Below are positions 16,929-25,300 of a stretch of 64,000 nt of DNA, one piece after another. The stretch spans positions 1 to 64,000 of the forward strand of contig NZ_SJXM01000013.1 of NCBI RefSeq assembly GCF_004336805.1, given 5' to 3'. Position numbers and translations under genes: made by a program. Source of the DNA: Aeromicrobium sp. IC_218 (GTDB lineage: Bacteria > Actinomycetota > Actinomycetes > Propionibacteriales > Nocardioidaceae). Position 1 is the stretch's first letter, and every line of letters starts with the position of its first letter. The notes below the pieces were generated by a model that worked only from the letters and a program-made list of their open reading frames with translations, was not told where the DNA came from and ran no database searches.

Positions 16929-18072
16929 CGTCCGTGGCCAGCGCCGCGACCCGTGCCGACGGCACCGTCGGGTGCGAGGCTCGGAACCGGCGCACCAGCC
17001 GCTCCTCCCGCTCGCGCACCTGGGCCCGCTCCGCGTGCACGCACAGCAGCTCGGCGGCCAGGGTGCTCGTCGCGTCGCCGCCGGCCAGCCGGCGGGACGC
17101 GGCGGCGGCCTCGTCGGCGCCCAGGTCGTCGACCGCGGTGCGGCTGACCCGGTTCACCACGAGCCCGGCCAGCGGCATCCGCTCGGCGGCGAGCCGCTCC
17201 ACGAAGTAGGACGCCTCGCGCATCGCCGAGGCCTCGGGGGCGGCGACGACGAGGAACGCCGTCCGCGGGTCCTGCAGCAGTGCGTACGTCTGCTCCGACC
17301 GCTGGCGGAAGCCGCCGAACAGCGTGTCGAACGCGGCGACGAACGTCTGCACGTCGGTCAGCACCTGGGCGCCGAGCAGCTTGTTCATCATCGAGGTGAT
17401 CACGCCGAACCCGGCGCCGAACAGGCGGGCCGGACCCTTCGCCGGGGCGAGCATCAGCCGGATGAAGCGGCCGTCCAGCAGCGACGACAGCCGCTCGGGC
17501 GCGTCCAGGAAGTCCAGGGCGGAGCGCGACGGCGGGGTGTCGACGACGATGAGGTCCCAGCCGTCCTCGTGCTCGGCGGCCTCGCCGTGCAGCTGGCCGA
17601 GCTTCTCCATGGCCATGTACTCCTGCGTGCCCGCGAACGAGCTCGACAGCGCCTGGTAGAAGGGGTTCGCCAGGATCTGGCGGGCCTTGTCCGCGCTGGC
17701 GTGCGCCTCGACGACCTCGTCGAAGGTGCGCTTCATGTCGAGCATCATCGCGTCGAGCCGGCCGGGTCCCTCGACGCCGGCGACCGGGCGCGGGACGTTG
17801 TCCAGCTCGGTGAGCCCCATGGACTGCGCGAGCCGGCGGGCCGGGTCGATGGTCAGCACGCACACGCGCCGGCCCTGCTCGGCGGCCCGCAGCGCGAGCG
17901 CGGCCGAGGTGGTCGTCTTGCCGACGCCGCCGGAGCCGCAGCACACCACGATCTGCGTGCCGGGATCGGCGAGCAGCGCGTCGACGTCCAGGGCGTCGGC
18001 GCTCGGGCCCGTGGCGCCGCGGTAGTGCGGCGTCGTGGTGCGGGTGGGGGTGGTGCGGGGCCGGCCGGGCAT
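16873..18072 (-). CDS. ArsA/Get3-like ATPase, second of a pair
   Basis: The 399-residue SIMIBI-class ATPase has its P-loop GSGGVGKTT at residues 46-54. The signature lysine of the deviant Walker A (KGGxGKT) is replaced by Ser47. TIDPARRLAQSMGL matches the switch I region, and VVDTPPSRSALDFLDAPERL carries the switch II aspartate. The residues after the P-loop match the actinobacterial anion-ATPase family (Rv3680 type). In Mycobacterium the pair Rv3679-Rv3680 forms one complex linked to redox and WhiB4. The ATG overlaps the upstream ATPase stop (TGATG). The 3' end is duplicated downstream. No arsenite-binding cysteine triad or tail-anchor groove can be claimed. Confidence 0.88.
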   Translation of the reverse strand: MPGRPRTTPTRTTTPHYRGATGPSADALDVDALLADPGTQIVVCCGSGGVGKTTTSAALALRAAEQGRRVCVLTIDPARRLAQSMGLTELDNVPRPVAGVEGPGRLDAMMLDMKRTFDEVVEAHASADKARQILANPFYQALSSSFAGTQEYMAMEKLGQLHGEAAEHEDGWDLIVVDTPPSRSALDFLDAPERLSSLLDGRFIRLMLAPAKGPARLFGAGFGVITSMMNKLLGAQVLTDVQTFVAAFDTLFGGFRQRSEQTYALLQDPRTAFLVVAAPEASAMREASYFVERLAAERMPLAGLVVNRVSRTAVDDLGADEAAAASRRLAGGDATSTLAAELLCVHAERAQVREREERLVRRFRASHPTVPSARVAALATDVHDLDGLRIVGDLLAGRA

Positions 18073-19034
18073 CAGACGACCTTCCCGTCGCGCAGGGTCT
18101 GGGCGAGCTCGAACAGGGCGCCGAGGTCGACGCCCTCGCTCAACCACGGCAGGTCGTGCACCGGGACGTCCGCGTCGTCGAGCAGGACGTGCTGGGCGTC
18201 CTGCAGGTGCTGGCGCGCGACGTGCGCATGGCCCTCCTCGACGAGCGCGGGGGCGTGGCCGGCGTCGACGCCGGACGGCTCGAGGGCGTCCGCCACGGCC
18301 TGCTCGACGCCGTCGGTGCCCAGCAGCTGCTGAGACGCCTCGGACAGCAACGCCGGACGCACGAGGTTGACGAGCACGTGGCCGACCGGGAGGCCGGCGA
18401 GGCGCAGCTCGGTGACGCCGTCGAGGGTCTCCTGCACGGGCATCTCCTCCAGCACGGTCACCAGGTGCACCCGGCTGGTGTCGGAGTGGAGCATGTCCAT
18501 GATCGCGTCGGCCTGCTTGCGCACCGGCCCGACCTTGGCGAGGCCGGCGACCTCGGCGTTGACGTTGAGGAAGCGCGTGATGCGTCCGGTCGGCGGCGCG
18601 TCCATGACGACGGCGTCGTAGACGAACCGCCCGTCCTCCTTGCGCCGGGCCGCCTCGTACGCCTTGCCGGTCAGCAGCACGTCGCGGACGCCCGGGGCGA
18701 TCGTGGTGGCGAAGTCGACGACGCCGAAGCGGTCGAGCAGCTTCCCGGCCCGGCCCAGGTGGTAGTACATGTCGAGGTACTCCAGCAGCGCCGCCTCGGG
18801 ATCGATGGCCAGCGCGTGCACCTGCCCACCGCCGAGCCCGGACGCGATGCGCCGCTCCTCGTAGGGCAGCGGCGGGACGTCGAAGAGCTGGGCGATGCCC
18901 TGGCGCCCCTCGACCTCGCACAGCAGGACCCGCTGTCCCTGGTCGGCCAACGCGATCGCGAGCGCGGCGGCCACCGTCGTCTTGCCGGTGCCGCCCTTGC
19001 CCGTCACCACGTGCAGCTGCGTCGTCGCGCCCAC
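18072..19034 (-). CDS. ArsA/Get3-like ATPase, first of a pair
   Basis: The 320-residue ATPase has a complete deviant Walker A, GKGGTGKTT, with signature Lys13 and Lys18. EVEGRQGIAQLF follows, and YDAVVMDAPPTGRITRFL is the switch II region. It matches the Rv3679-type member of the mycobacterial pair and probably dimerises with the product of the next gene. GTG 19034 is preceded by TAGGGT with six bases between, which implies a leaderless transcript. The neighbours are the whiB4-like gene on one side and the divergent DUF4177-like gene on the other. Confidence 0.88.
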   Translation of the reverse strand: MGATTQLHVVTGKGGTGKTTVAAALAIALADQGQRVLLCEVEGRQGIAQLFDVPPLPYEERRIASGLGGGQVHALAIDPEAALLEYLDMYYHLGRAGKLLDRFGVVDFATTIAPGVRDVLLTGKAYEAARRKEDGRFVYDAVVMDAPPTGRITRFLNVNAEVAGLAKVGPVRKQADAIMDMLHSDTSRVHLVTVLEEMPVQETLDGVTELRLAGLPVGHVLVNLVRPALLSEASQQLLGTDGVEQAVADALEPSGVDAGHAPALVEEGHAHVARQHLQDAQHVLLDDADVPVHDLPWLSEGVDLGALFELAQTLRDGKVV

Positions 19035-19040
19035 GCCGCC

Positions 19041-19046
19041 ACCCTA
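19041..19046 (-). promoter_or_regulatory. Candidate -10 box for the ATPase pair (leaderless)
   Basis: TAGGGT-GGCGGC-GTG on the minus strand puts the start codon at the expected transcription start. Confidence 0.4.
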
Positions 19047-19100
19047 CTGACGCCCGCGCGAGGCGCATGCCGACGCGGGACCGGGTCGCGTGATGCCCGA

Positions 19101-19106
19101 TACAGT
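19101..19106 (+). promoter_or_regulatory. Candidate -10 box for the small DUF4177-like gene (leaderless)
   Basis: TACAGT-CGGTCC-ATG on the plus strand, six bases between box and start codon. Confidence 0.4.
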
Positions 19107-19112
19107 CGGTCC

Positions 19113-19268
19113 ATGACTCAGTGGGAGTACCTGACCGCACCCGTCCTCGTGCACGCGACCAAGCAGATCCTCGACAACTTCGGCCGCGACGGCTGGGAGC
19201 TGGTGCAGATCGTGCCGGGCATGAACCCGGAGAACCTCGTCGCCTACTTCAAGCGCCCGGTCGCCTGA
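19113..19268 (+). CDS. Small conserved actinobacterial protein (DUF4177-like)
   Basis: The 51-residue product (MTQWEYLTAPVLVH..., DGWELVQIVPG) has the WEY and GWELV pattern of DUF4177-type proteins. It corresponds in size and place to Rv3678A beside the ATPase pair in Mycobacterium. Its function is not known. It overlaps the RidA gene by one base (TGATG), so the two are co-translated. Confidence 0.85.
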   Translation: MTQWEYLTAPVLVHATKQILDNFGRDGWELVQIVPGMNPENLVAYFKRPVA

Positions 19269-19729
19269 TGTCCGCGGTCGAGGAGCGCCTGGCCGCGGCC
19301 GGGCTCGAGGTGCCCGAGGTGGCCAAGCCGGTCGCTGCGTACGTCCCGGCGCTGAGCACCGGCTCGTACGTGCACACGTCCGGCCAGCTGCCGCTGGAGT
19401 CCGGTGAGCTGCTGGCCACCGGCAAGGTGGGCGCCGGTGTCGACGTCGAGACCGCCACCGCCTGCGCGCGCCAGTGCGCGCTCAACGCCATCGCCGCCGT
19501 GAAGGCGCAGGTGGGCGACCTCGACCGCGTCACCCAGGTCGTCAAGGCCGTCGTCTTCGTGGCCAGCGACCCGTCGTTCACCGGCCAGCCGCAGGTCGCC
19601 AACGGCGCCAGCGAGCTGCTCGGCCTGGCCTTCGCCGAGGCCGGCGTGCACGCCCGCAGCGCCGTCGGCGTGGCCGTGCTGCCGCTCGACGCCCCGGTCG
19701 AGGTCGAGATCGTGGTCGAGGTGGCCTAG
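19268..19729 (+). CDS. RidA family protein
   Basis: The 153-residue YjgF/RidA-type protein begins VEERLAAAGLEVPEVAKPVAAYVPA. GSYVHTSGQLPL and CALNAIAAVKAQVGDLDRV match the trimer core. RidA enzymes hydrolyse reactive imine or enamine intermediates from PLP enzymes; members of this longer subgroup are less well characterised. It is in an operon with the DUF4177-like gene (one-base overlap) and probably with the Nudix and MBL genes that follow directly. Mycobacteria have the same order (Rv3678c). Confidence 0.9.
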   Translation: MSAVEERLAAAGLEVPEVAKPVAAYVPALSTGSYVHTSGQLPLESGELLATGKVGAGVDVETATACARQCALNAIAAVKAQVGDLDRVTQVVKAVVFVASDPSFTGQPQVANGASELLGLAFAEAGVHARSAVGVAVLPLDAPVEVEIVVEVA

Positions 19730-20545
19730 GTGGTCCGCGTGCGTGTCCCCGACACGCTGCGCTCCGTCGTCGACCCGACGGACCCGGTGACGCCCCGCGA
19801 CGCCGCCAGCGTCGTCGTGGTGCGCGACGGGGCCGACGGGCTCGAGGCGTACCTCATGCGCCGGCAGGCGTCCATGGCCTTCGCCGCGGGACAGTACGTG
19901 TTCCCCGGCGGCGGCCTGGACGCCTCCGACGCCGAGCCGGACGTGCCGTGGGCCGGGCCGCCGGCGTCCCGCTTCGCCGAGCAGCTCGGCACCACCGAGG
20001 CGCACGCCCGTGCGCTCGTCGTCGCCGCGGTGCGCGAGACGTTCGAGGAGTCCGGCGTCCTGCTCGCCGGGCCCGACGAGACGTCCGTCGTGGACGACGT
20101 GAGCGGTCCGGACTGGCTGGCCGCCCGCCGGGCGCTGGAGAAGCACGAGACGAGCCTCGGCGCCTGGCTGCGCGAGCGCGGCCTCGTGCTGCGCGCCGAC
20201 CTGCTGGGCGCCTGGTCGCGCTGGATCACGCCGGCGCACTCGCACCAGCGCTACGACACGCGGTTCTTCGTCGCCCGCATGCCCGTCGGCCAGGAGGTCG
20301 GCGACCTGCCCGGCGAGGCCGACCGCTGCGTGTGGGTGCCCGTCGGCACGCTGCTCTCGCCCGAGCAGGCCGACGCCGCGGGGCTCATGCCGCCGCAGCA
20401 CCAGACCCTGCGCCAGCTGGCGCGCCACGACGCCGACGAGCTGCTCGAGGTCGCCCACGGGCGGCCGGTGCTGCTCGCCGAGCCGCGCCTGGTCGCCGAC
20501 GACGACGGCGTCTGGCTCGAGACCGACCTGGGGGAGTACGAGTGA
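19730..20545 (+). CDS. Nudix hydrolase (NUDT19/NUDT7-like, with insertion)
   Basis: The 271-residue protein carries YLMRRQASMAFAAGQYVFPGG and, after an insertion of about 45 residues, AAVRETFEESGVLL. Together these form the Nudix box with its catalytic glutamates (RETFEESG). The insertion between the glycine end and the RExxEE part is typical of the long NUDT7/NUDT19-like group, which often acts on CoA or acyl-CoA. Substrate is inference. GTG 19730 follows the ridA stop directly. The 3' end overlaps the next gene by four bases (GTGA). Confidence 0.85.
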   Translation: MVRVRVPDTLRSVVDPTDPVTPRDAASVVVVRDGADGLEAYLMRRQASMAFAAGQYVFPGGGLDASDAEPDVPWAGPPASRFAEQLGTTEAHARALVVAAVRETFEESGVLLAGPDETSVVDDVSGPDWLAARRALEKHETSLGAWLRERGLVLRADLLGAWSRWITPAHSHQRYDTRFFVARMPVGQEVGDLPGEADRCVWVPVGTLLSPEQADAAGLMPPQHQTLRQLARHDADELLEVAHGRPVLLAEPRLVADDDGVWLETDLGEYE

Positions 20546-21300
20546 CCACCGTCAGCGACCGCGCCACCGTCGTCCTGGCGCCGAACCCGGGCATCATGAC
20601 GCTCGACGGCACCAACACCTACGTGCTGCGCGAGCCGGGCGCGGCCCGCAGCGTCGTCGTCGACCCGGGACCGCTCGACGAGGCCCACCTCGCCCGCGTC
20701 CTGGAGCTGGCCGGCGAGGTGGCGCTCGTGCTCGTCACGCACCACCACGGTGACCACACCGAGGCCGTGCCCCGCTTCGCCGAGCTCACCGGGGCCCCGA
20801 CGCGCGCCGTCTCGCCCGAGCACTGCGTCGGCGCCGAGCCCCTGGCCGACGGGGAGGTCATCGAGGTCGACGGGCTGACCGTGCAGGTGCTGCACACGCC
20901 CGGTCACACCGCCGACTCGGCCTGCTTCCTGCTGCCGGCCGAGGACGTCCTGCTGAGCGGCGACACCATCCTGGGCCGCGGCACGACGATCGTCGCCCAT
21001 CCCGACGGACGGCTCGGCCCCTACCTGGACTCGTTGCGTGCCCTGCAGGAGCTGGTCGTCACCGGCCACGTCCAGCGGATCCTGCCCGCCCACGGCCCGG
21101 TCGTCGACGACCCGGCCGCGGTCGTCGACTTCTACCTGACCCACCGTGAGCAGCGCCTCGAGCAGGTGCGCCGGGCCGTCGCGGCCGGCGACACCACGGC
21201 TCAGCAGGTCGTCGAGCGGGTCTACGCCGACGTCGACCGCAGCCTGTGGCCGGCCGCCGAGCGCTCGGTCGCCGCCCAGCTCGAGCACCTCGGGCACTGA
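20542..21300 (+). CDS. MBL-fold metal-dependent hydrolase
   Basis: The 252-residue metallo-beta-lactamase-fold protein has the zinc motif THHHGDHTEAV. HTPGHTADSACFLL and SGDTILGRGTTIV supply the bridging ligands, with a final metal His in ILPAHGP. The C-terminal helical part resembles the LACTB2-like (RNase/thioesterase-like) group, and Rv3677c is the mycobacterial neighbour of crp. The substrate is not known. It overlaps the Nudix stop (GTGA) and ends in a strong terminator shared with crp. Confidence 0.9.
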   Translation: MTTVSDRATVVLAPNPGIMTLDGTNTYVLREPGAARSVVVDPGPLDEAHLARVLELAGEVALVLVTHHHGDHTEAVPRFAELTGAPTRAVSPEHCVGAEPLADGEVIEVDGLTVQVLHTPGHTADSACFLLPAEDVLLSGDTILGRGTTIVAHPDGRLGPYLDSLRALQELVVTGHVQRILPAHGPVVDDPAAVVDFYLTHREQRLEQVRRAVAAGDTTAQQVVERVYADVDRSLWPAAERSVAAQLEHLGH

Positions 21301-21310
21301 CCCCGGACGC

Positions 21311-21346
21311 ACGAGGGCCCCGCACCGGTCGGTGCGGGGCCCTCGT
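21311..21346. terminator. Bidirectional terminator between MBL hydrolase gene and crp
   Basis: A perfect 16-base-pair stem (ACGAGGGCCCCGCACC and its complement) with a GGTC loop lies between convergent stop codons. Confidence 0.88.
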
Positions 21347-21357
21347 CGTGCCGGACG

Positions 21358-22035
21358 TCAGCGAGCGCGACGCTGCAGGCGCTCGAGGTCGAGGATGACG
21401 ACGCTGCGCGGCTCCAGGCGCACCCAGCTGCGGGCGGCGAAGTCGGCGAGCGCCTTGTTGACCGTCTCGCGGGAAGCGCCGACCAGCTGGGCCAGCTCCT
21501 CCTGCGTGAGGTCGTGGTGCACGTGGACGCCGTCGTCGGCGCGGCGGCCGAAGCGGCTCGACAGGTCGAGCAGGGCCTTGGCCACGCGGCCGGGGACGTC
21601 GGAGAACACCAGGTCGCCGACGACCTCGTTGGTGCGGCGCAGGCGCGCGGCCAGCTGGTGCAGCAGGGCACGGGCGACGTCGGGGTGCTCGGTGAGGATC
21701 GGCAGCAGCGACTCGTGGCCGAGGCTGCGCACCGTGGTGTCGGTGACCGCGGTGGCGGTGGCCGAGCGGGGTCCGGGGTCGAACAGCGACAGCTCGCCGA
21801 ACATCTGGCCCGGACCCAGGATCGCCAGCAGGTTCTCGCGGCCGTCCGGGGACGTGCGGCCGAGCTTCACCTTGCCGGACGTCACCACGAACAGGTCGCT
21901 GCCCTCGTCGCCCTCGTTGAACAGGGCCTCGCCGCGACGGATCGCGGTCTCGGGCATCGAGGTGACCAGGGAGTTCGAGGCGTCCTCGTCGAGGCCGGCG
22001 AACAGCGGGGCCTGACGCAACACGTCGTCGCTCAC
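21358..22035 (-). CDS. crp: Crp/Fnr-family transcriptional regulator (cAMP receptor protein)
   Basis: The 225-residue dimeric regulator has an N-terminal cyclic-nucleotide domain whose phosphate-binding cassette is intact (FGELSLFDPGPRSATA: Glu and Arg for cAMP). The C-terminal winged helix-turn-helix is TQEELAQLVGASRETVNKAL. It is the ortholog of Rv3676/GlxR by sequence and by its place between the MBL gene and nth. Such proteins bind TGTGA-N6-TCACA, and three good matches occur in this window. GTG 22035 begins the usual VSDDVLRQAPLFAGL. Confidence 0.95.
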   Translation of the reverse strand: MSDDVLRQAPLFAGLDEDASNSLVTSMPETAIRRGEALFNEGDEGSDLFVVTSGKVKLGRTSPDGRENLLAILGPGQMFGELSLFDPGPRSATATAVTDTTVRSLGHESLLPILTEHPDVARALLHQLAARLRRTNEVVGDLVFSDVPGRVAKALLDLSSRFGRRADDGVHVHHDLTQEELAQLVGASRETVNKALADFAARSWVRLEPRSVVILDLERLQRRAR

Positions 22036-22076
22036 GTACGTTCCTTCTCTCGCTCGGGTTCCCGGGAGGCCGGGGA

Positions 22077-22092
22077 CGTGACGATTCTCCCA
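22077..22092. promoter_or_regulatory. Weak CRP-like site between crp and nth
   Basis: CGTGACGATTCTCCCA matches TGTGA-N6-TCACA at eight of ten positions, 42 bases from the crp start. Autoregulation of crp is known in relatives; this match alone is weak. Confidence 0.25.
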
Positions 22093-22117
22093 CATCCCCG
22101 TGCATGCGCCCGCCCCG

Positions 22118-22123
22118 TAGGCT
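22118..22123 (+). promoter_or_regulatory. Candidate -10 box for nth (leaderless)
   Basis: TAGGCT-GAGCGC-GTG, six bases between box and start codon. Confidence 0.42.
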
Positions 22124-22129
22124 GAGCGC

Positions 22130-22873
22130 GTGTCCCGCACCGTCGCCCCGCCACCCGTGCAGCCGGGCGAGCGGCCCACCACGTCGCTCGTGCGTCGTGC
22201 ACGCCGCGTGGACCGGGTGCTGGCCGACACCTATCCCGACGCCCACGCCGAGCTCGACTTCACGAACCCGTACGAGCTGCTGGTCGCCACGGTGCTGTCG
22301 GCGCAGACCACCGACCGGCGGGTCAACCAGGTGACGGCGGTGCTGTTCGCGCGCTACCCGGACGCCACGGCGCTCGCGGCGGCCGACCGCACCGAGCTGG
22401 AGGAGATCATCCGCTCCACCGGCTTCTTCCGGGCGAAGGCCGAGAGCCTGCTGGGCCTGTCCGCCGCGCTCGTGGAGCGGTTCGACGGCGAGGTGCCGGG
22501 CCGGCTGAAGGACCTCGTGACCCTGCCGGGCGTCGGGCGGAAGACCGCGAACGTCGTGCTCGGCAACGCGTTCGGCGTCCCGGGCATCACCGTCGACACC
22601 CACTTCCAGCGGCTGGTCGTTCGCCTTGGCTGGGTCGAGGCCACGACGGCCAAGGACCCGGTCAAGACCGAGCACGCCGTCGGGTCGCTGTTCGAGCGGC
22701 GCGACTGGACCGACCTGAGCCACCACCTCATCTGGCACGGACGCCGTCGCTGCCACGCCCGCAAGCCCGCCTGCGGCGCGTGCCCGGTGGCCCGCTGGTG
22801 CCCGTCGTACGGGCTCGGCCCGACCGACCCGGTCGAGGCCGAGAAGCTCGTGACTACCCAGGGCCGCGCATGA
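22130..22873 (+). CDS. nth: Endonuclease III
   Basis: A bifunctional DNA glycosylase/AP lyase that removes oxidised pyrimidines. The 247-residue protein has the helix-hairpin-helix [12 protein letters not shown] with catalytic Lys138 and, 18 residues on, Asp156 (TVDTH), the spacing of E. coli Nth. A [4Fe-4S] loop C-x6-C-x2-C-x5-C follows ([17 protein letters not shown]). The first 20 residues are a non-conserved extension. It heads a run nth, thioredoxin-like gene, Nudix gene, marP and a membrane protein gene, all linked by four-base or smaller overlaps. Confidence 0.96.
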   Translation: MSRTVAPPPVQPGERPTTSLVRRARRVDRVLADTYPDAHAELDFTNPYELLVATVLSAQTTDRRVNQVTAVLFARYPDATALAAADRTELEEIIRSTGFFRAKAESLLGLSAALVERFDGEVPGRLKDLVTLPGVGRKTANVVLGNAFGVPGITVDTHFQRLVVRLGWVEATTAKDPVKTEHAVGSLFERRDWTDLSHHLIWHGRRRCHARKPACGACPVARWCPSYGLGPTDPVEAEKLVTTQGRA

Positions 22874-23499
22874 GGTGGTTCCTCGTGGCGCTGCTCGGCG
22901 GCGCCCTGGTGCTGTCGGGCTGCTCGGGGGACGACGACGAGCCGTCGACCGCCCCGTCCTTCCAGGGCGGACGCCCCGCGGCCGCGAGCGACGTCGACAC
23001 CCCCGAGCTGGCCGCCGCGCGCGATGCGGCCGGCATCGAGCCCTGCCCCGAGACGACCGGCGACGCTCCCGTGGAGGACGGCCTCCCCGACGTGACGCTG
23101 GCCTGCCTCGGCGGCGGCACGGACGTGCGCCTGGCCGGGCTGCGCGGACGTCCGCACGTGGTCAACCTGTGGGCCAGCTGGTGCGCGCCGTGCCGCGAGG
23201 AGCTGCCCGTGCTGCAGGCCGCGCACTCGACGCTGGGCGACCGGGTCGGGTTCGTCGGCGTCGACTACTCCGACCCCGACCCGGCCGCGGCGCTCGAGCT
23301 CGCCGACCGCTCGGGCGTCACCTACCCGCTCGTCGCGGACCCGGACGAGGACGTCCGCAAGGCTCTGGGCGTCATCGGCCTGCCGCAGACGGTCTTCGTC
23401 GACGCCGATGGCCGGGTGGTCGCCACCGAGCGCACCGCGTACGACTCCGAGCAGGACCTGCTCGCCGCGGTCGAGCAGCACCTGGGGGTCAGCCGGTGA
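22870..23499 (+). CDS. TlpA/ResA-like thioredoxin lipoprotein
   Basis: The 209-residue protein is exported and lipid-anchored: [18 protein letters not shown] is a type II signal peptide with lipobox LSGC. The thioredoxin-fold domain has the active site [11 protein letters not shown]. It probably reduces or isomerises disulfides outside the membrane (Rv3673c position in Mycobacterium). Two further cysteines, in EPCPET and LACLGGG before the fold, might form a structural disulfide. ATG 22870 overlaps the nth stop (ATGA). Neighbouring MarP also carries a cysteine pair. Confidence 0.9.
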   Translation: MRWFLVALLGGALVLSGCSGDDDEPSTAPSFQGGRPAAASDVDTPELAAARDAAGIEPCPETTGDAPVEDGLPDVTLACLGGGTDVRLAGLRGRPHVVNLWASWCAPCREELPVLQAAHSTLGDRVGFVGVDYSDPDPAAALELADRSGVTYPLVADPDEDVRKALGVIGLPQTVFVDADGRVVATERTAYDSEQDLLAAVEQHLGVSR

Positions 23500-24131
23500 G
23501 CGAGCTTCCCACCTGGCTGAAGCCGATCGCCGACGCGGCCGCCGACGTCTCGGCCGGCACGCTGGCACCGAGCCTGCCCGCCCCGCCGCCGGACGCACGT
23601 CCCTCGGCGGTGCTCATGCTGTTCGCCGAGCACGAGGGCGAGCCGTCGGTGCTGCTCACCGAGCGCGCCGCCACGCTGCGCCAGCACGCCGGCCAGATCT
23701 CCTTCCCCGGCGGCGCCCAGGACCCCGAGGACGACGGTCCGACCGCCACCGCGCTGCGCGAGGCCCACGAGGAGGTCGGCCTCGAGCCGGACGGCGTGAG
23801 CGTCCTGGGCCGGCTGCCGACCCTGTGGCTGTCGTACAGCAACTTCGCGGTGACGCCGGTGCTGGCGACCCGCGACCACCTCGACGGGTTGCGCGTGGTG
23901 GACGAGGCGGAGGTCGCCCAGGTGCTGCGGGTCCCGCTCGACCGCCTGCTCGACCCGGAGCACCGGTTCAGCGTCGTGCGCGGCGGCTGGCGCGGCCCGG
24001 CCTTCGACGTCGGCACGCCGGTGCCGCTGTGGGGCTTCACGGCCGGCGTCCTGGCCCGGCTGCTGCGCGTGGCCGGCCTCGAACGTCCCTGGGACGAGTC
24101 CCGCACCCGACCCCTGCCGGAGCCGCGATGA
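23496..24131 (+). CDS. CoA pyrophosphatase-type Nudix hydrolase
   Basis: The 211-residue protein contains the CoA-specific extension LLTERAATLRQHAGQISFPG directly before the Nudix box. The box (GGAQDPEDDG..., LREAHEEVGLEPDG) has the catalytic REAHEEVG. Members cleave CoA or its oxidised forms to 4'-phosphopantetheine and 3',5'-ADP. It overlaps the lipoprotein stop (GTGA) and the next start (ATGA). Rv3672c has this place in Mycobacterium. Confidence 0.9.
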   Translation: MSELPTWLKPIADAAADVSAGTLAPSLPAPPPDARPSAVLMLFAEHEGEPSVLLTERAATLRQHAGQISFPGGAQDPEDDGPTATALREAHEEVGLEPDGVSVLGRLPTLWLSYSNFAVTPVLATRDHLDGLRVVDEAEVAQVLRVPLDRLLDPEHRFSVVRGGWRGPAFDVGTPVPLWGFTAGVLARLLRVAGLERPWDESRTRPLPEPR

Positions 24132-25300
24132 GCGGCCTCGACGTCGTCCTGCTGCTGGTCGTGGTGGCGTACGCCATCTCCGGGTTCGTGCAGGGCTTCG
24201 TGACGAACGCCGTCTCCACCGTGGGTCTGTTGTCCGGCGGCCTGCTGGGCATCGTGATCGTCCCGGTCGTGCTGGGCGGACGCAGCCCGAGCGTGGCCAC
24301 GTCCGTGCTCGCCCTGGTCGTCGTGCTGGTCTGCGCCGTGCTCGGCCAGGCGGCCGGCTCCTACGTCGGCGGCTCGGTGCGCGACGCGGTCACCTGGCGG
24401 CCGCTGCGGTCCTTGGACTCGCTCGGCGGCTCGCTGCTGGCGATGGCGGCGGTGCTCGTCGTCGCGTGGGGCCTGGGCTACGCGGTCAGCGGCTCGCAGA
24501 TCCCGGTGCTGTCGAAGGCGGTGCGCGACTCCAGCGTGCTGCGCGCGGTGGACCGGGTGATGCCCGACCGGGCGCAGGAGGTGCTGCGCTCCTTCGACGA
24601 GGTCATCGACACCAACCTCTTCCCGCGCTACATCGAGCCGTTCCAGCCCGAGCGCATCGCCGACGTCGAGCCGCCGGACGCCGCCACGCTGGAGTCGGCC
24701 GGCGTCGTCGCGGCCCGCGAGTCGGTCGTGAAGGTCGTCGGCGAGGCGGTGTGCGAGCGTGGCATCGAGGGCTCGGGCTTCGCCTACGGACGCGACCGCG
24801 TGATGACCAACGCCCACGTCGTCGCCGGCGTCCAGAACCCCACCGTCGTGGTGGACGAGCGACGCCTGCGCGCCGACGTCGTCCTGTTCGACCCGTCGCT
24901 CGACGTGGCCGTGCTCGCCGTCGACGGGCTCGGCGTGCGTCCGCTCGCGTTCGACCGGAGCGGGGAGGCCGGGGACGAGGCGGCCGTGCTCGGCTACCCC
25001 GAGAACGGCCCGTTCGACGCCCGCGCCGCGCGCATCCGCAGCAAGCAGGACCTGCGCAGCCCCGACATCTACGGCAGCGGGCAGGCGGTGCGCGAGGCGT
25101 TCGCCATCCGCAGCCTCGTCCGCTCGGGCAACTCCGGCGGTCCGCTGGTGTCGGCCGACGGCGACGTCTACGGCGTGGTGTTCGCGGCCTCGGTGTCGGA
25201 CTCGTCGACGGGCTACGTCGTCACCGCCGAGCAGGTCGCCGCCGACGCGACGCTCGGCCTGCGCTCGTCCCAGCCGGTCGGCACGGGAGGATGTACCTGA
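24128..25300 (+). CDS. marP: Membrane-anchored serine protease MarP
   Basis: The 390-residue protein has four N-terminal transmembrane helices (CvpA-like, residues about 5-125) and a periplasmic chymotrypsin-type domain. The triad is visible as His230 (TNAHVV), Asp259 (LDVAVLAV) and Ser336 (SGNSGGPLV). Cys209 and Cys389 stand where MarP of M. tuberculosis has its redox disulfide. In M. tuberculosis MarP gives acid and oxidative resistance and cleaves the peptidoglycan hydrolase RipA. Gene order (nth, thioredoxin, Nudix, marP) is the same as there. Confidence 0.93.
   Translation: MSGLDVVLLLVVVAYAISGFVQGFVTNAVSTVGLLSGGLLGIVIVPVVLGGRSPSVATSVLALVVVLVCAVLGQAAGSYVGGSVRDAVTWRPLRSLDSLGGSLLAMAAVLVVAWGLGYAVSGSQIPVLSKAVRDSSVLRAVDRVMPDRAQEVLRSFDEVIDTNLFPRYIEPFQPERIADVEPPDAATLESAGVVAARESVVKVVGEAVCERGIEGSGFAYGRDRVMTNAHVVAGVQNPTVVVDERRLRADVVLFDPSLDVAVLAVDGLGVRPLAFDRSGEAGDEAAVLGYPENGPFDARAARIRSKQDLRSPDIYGSGQAVREAFAIRSLVRSGNSGGPLVSADGDVYGVVFAASVSDSSTGYVVTAEQVAADATLGLRSSQPVGTGGCT

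Noticed and set aside
16814-17944. Alternative frame ending in the outer copy of the 59-bp duplication
   Set aside because: It ends with the same last residues as the ATPase only because the duplicated segment is read there in register; the rest is an out-of-frame shadow of the ATPase gene.
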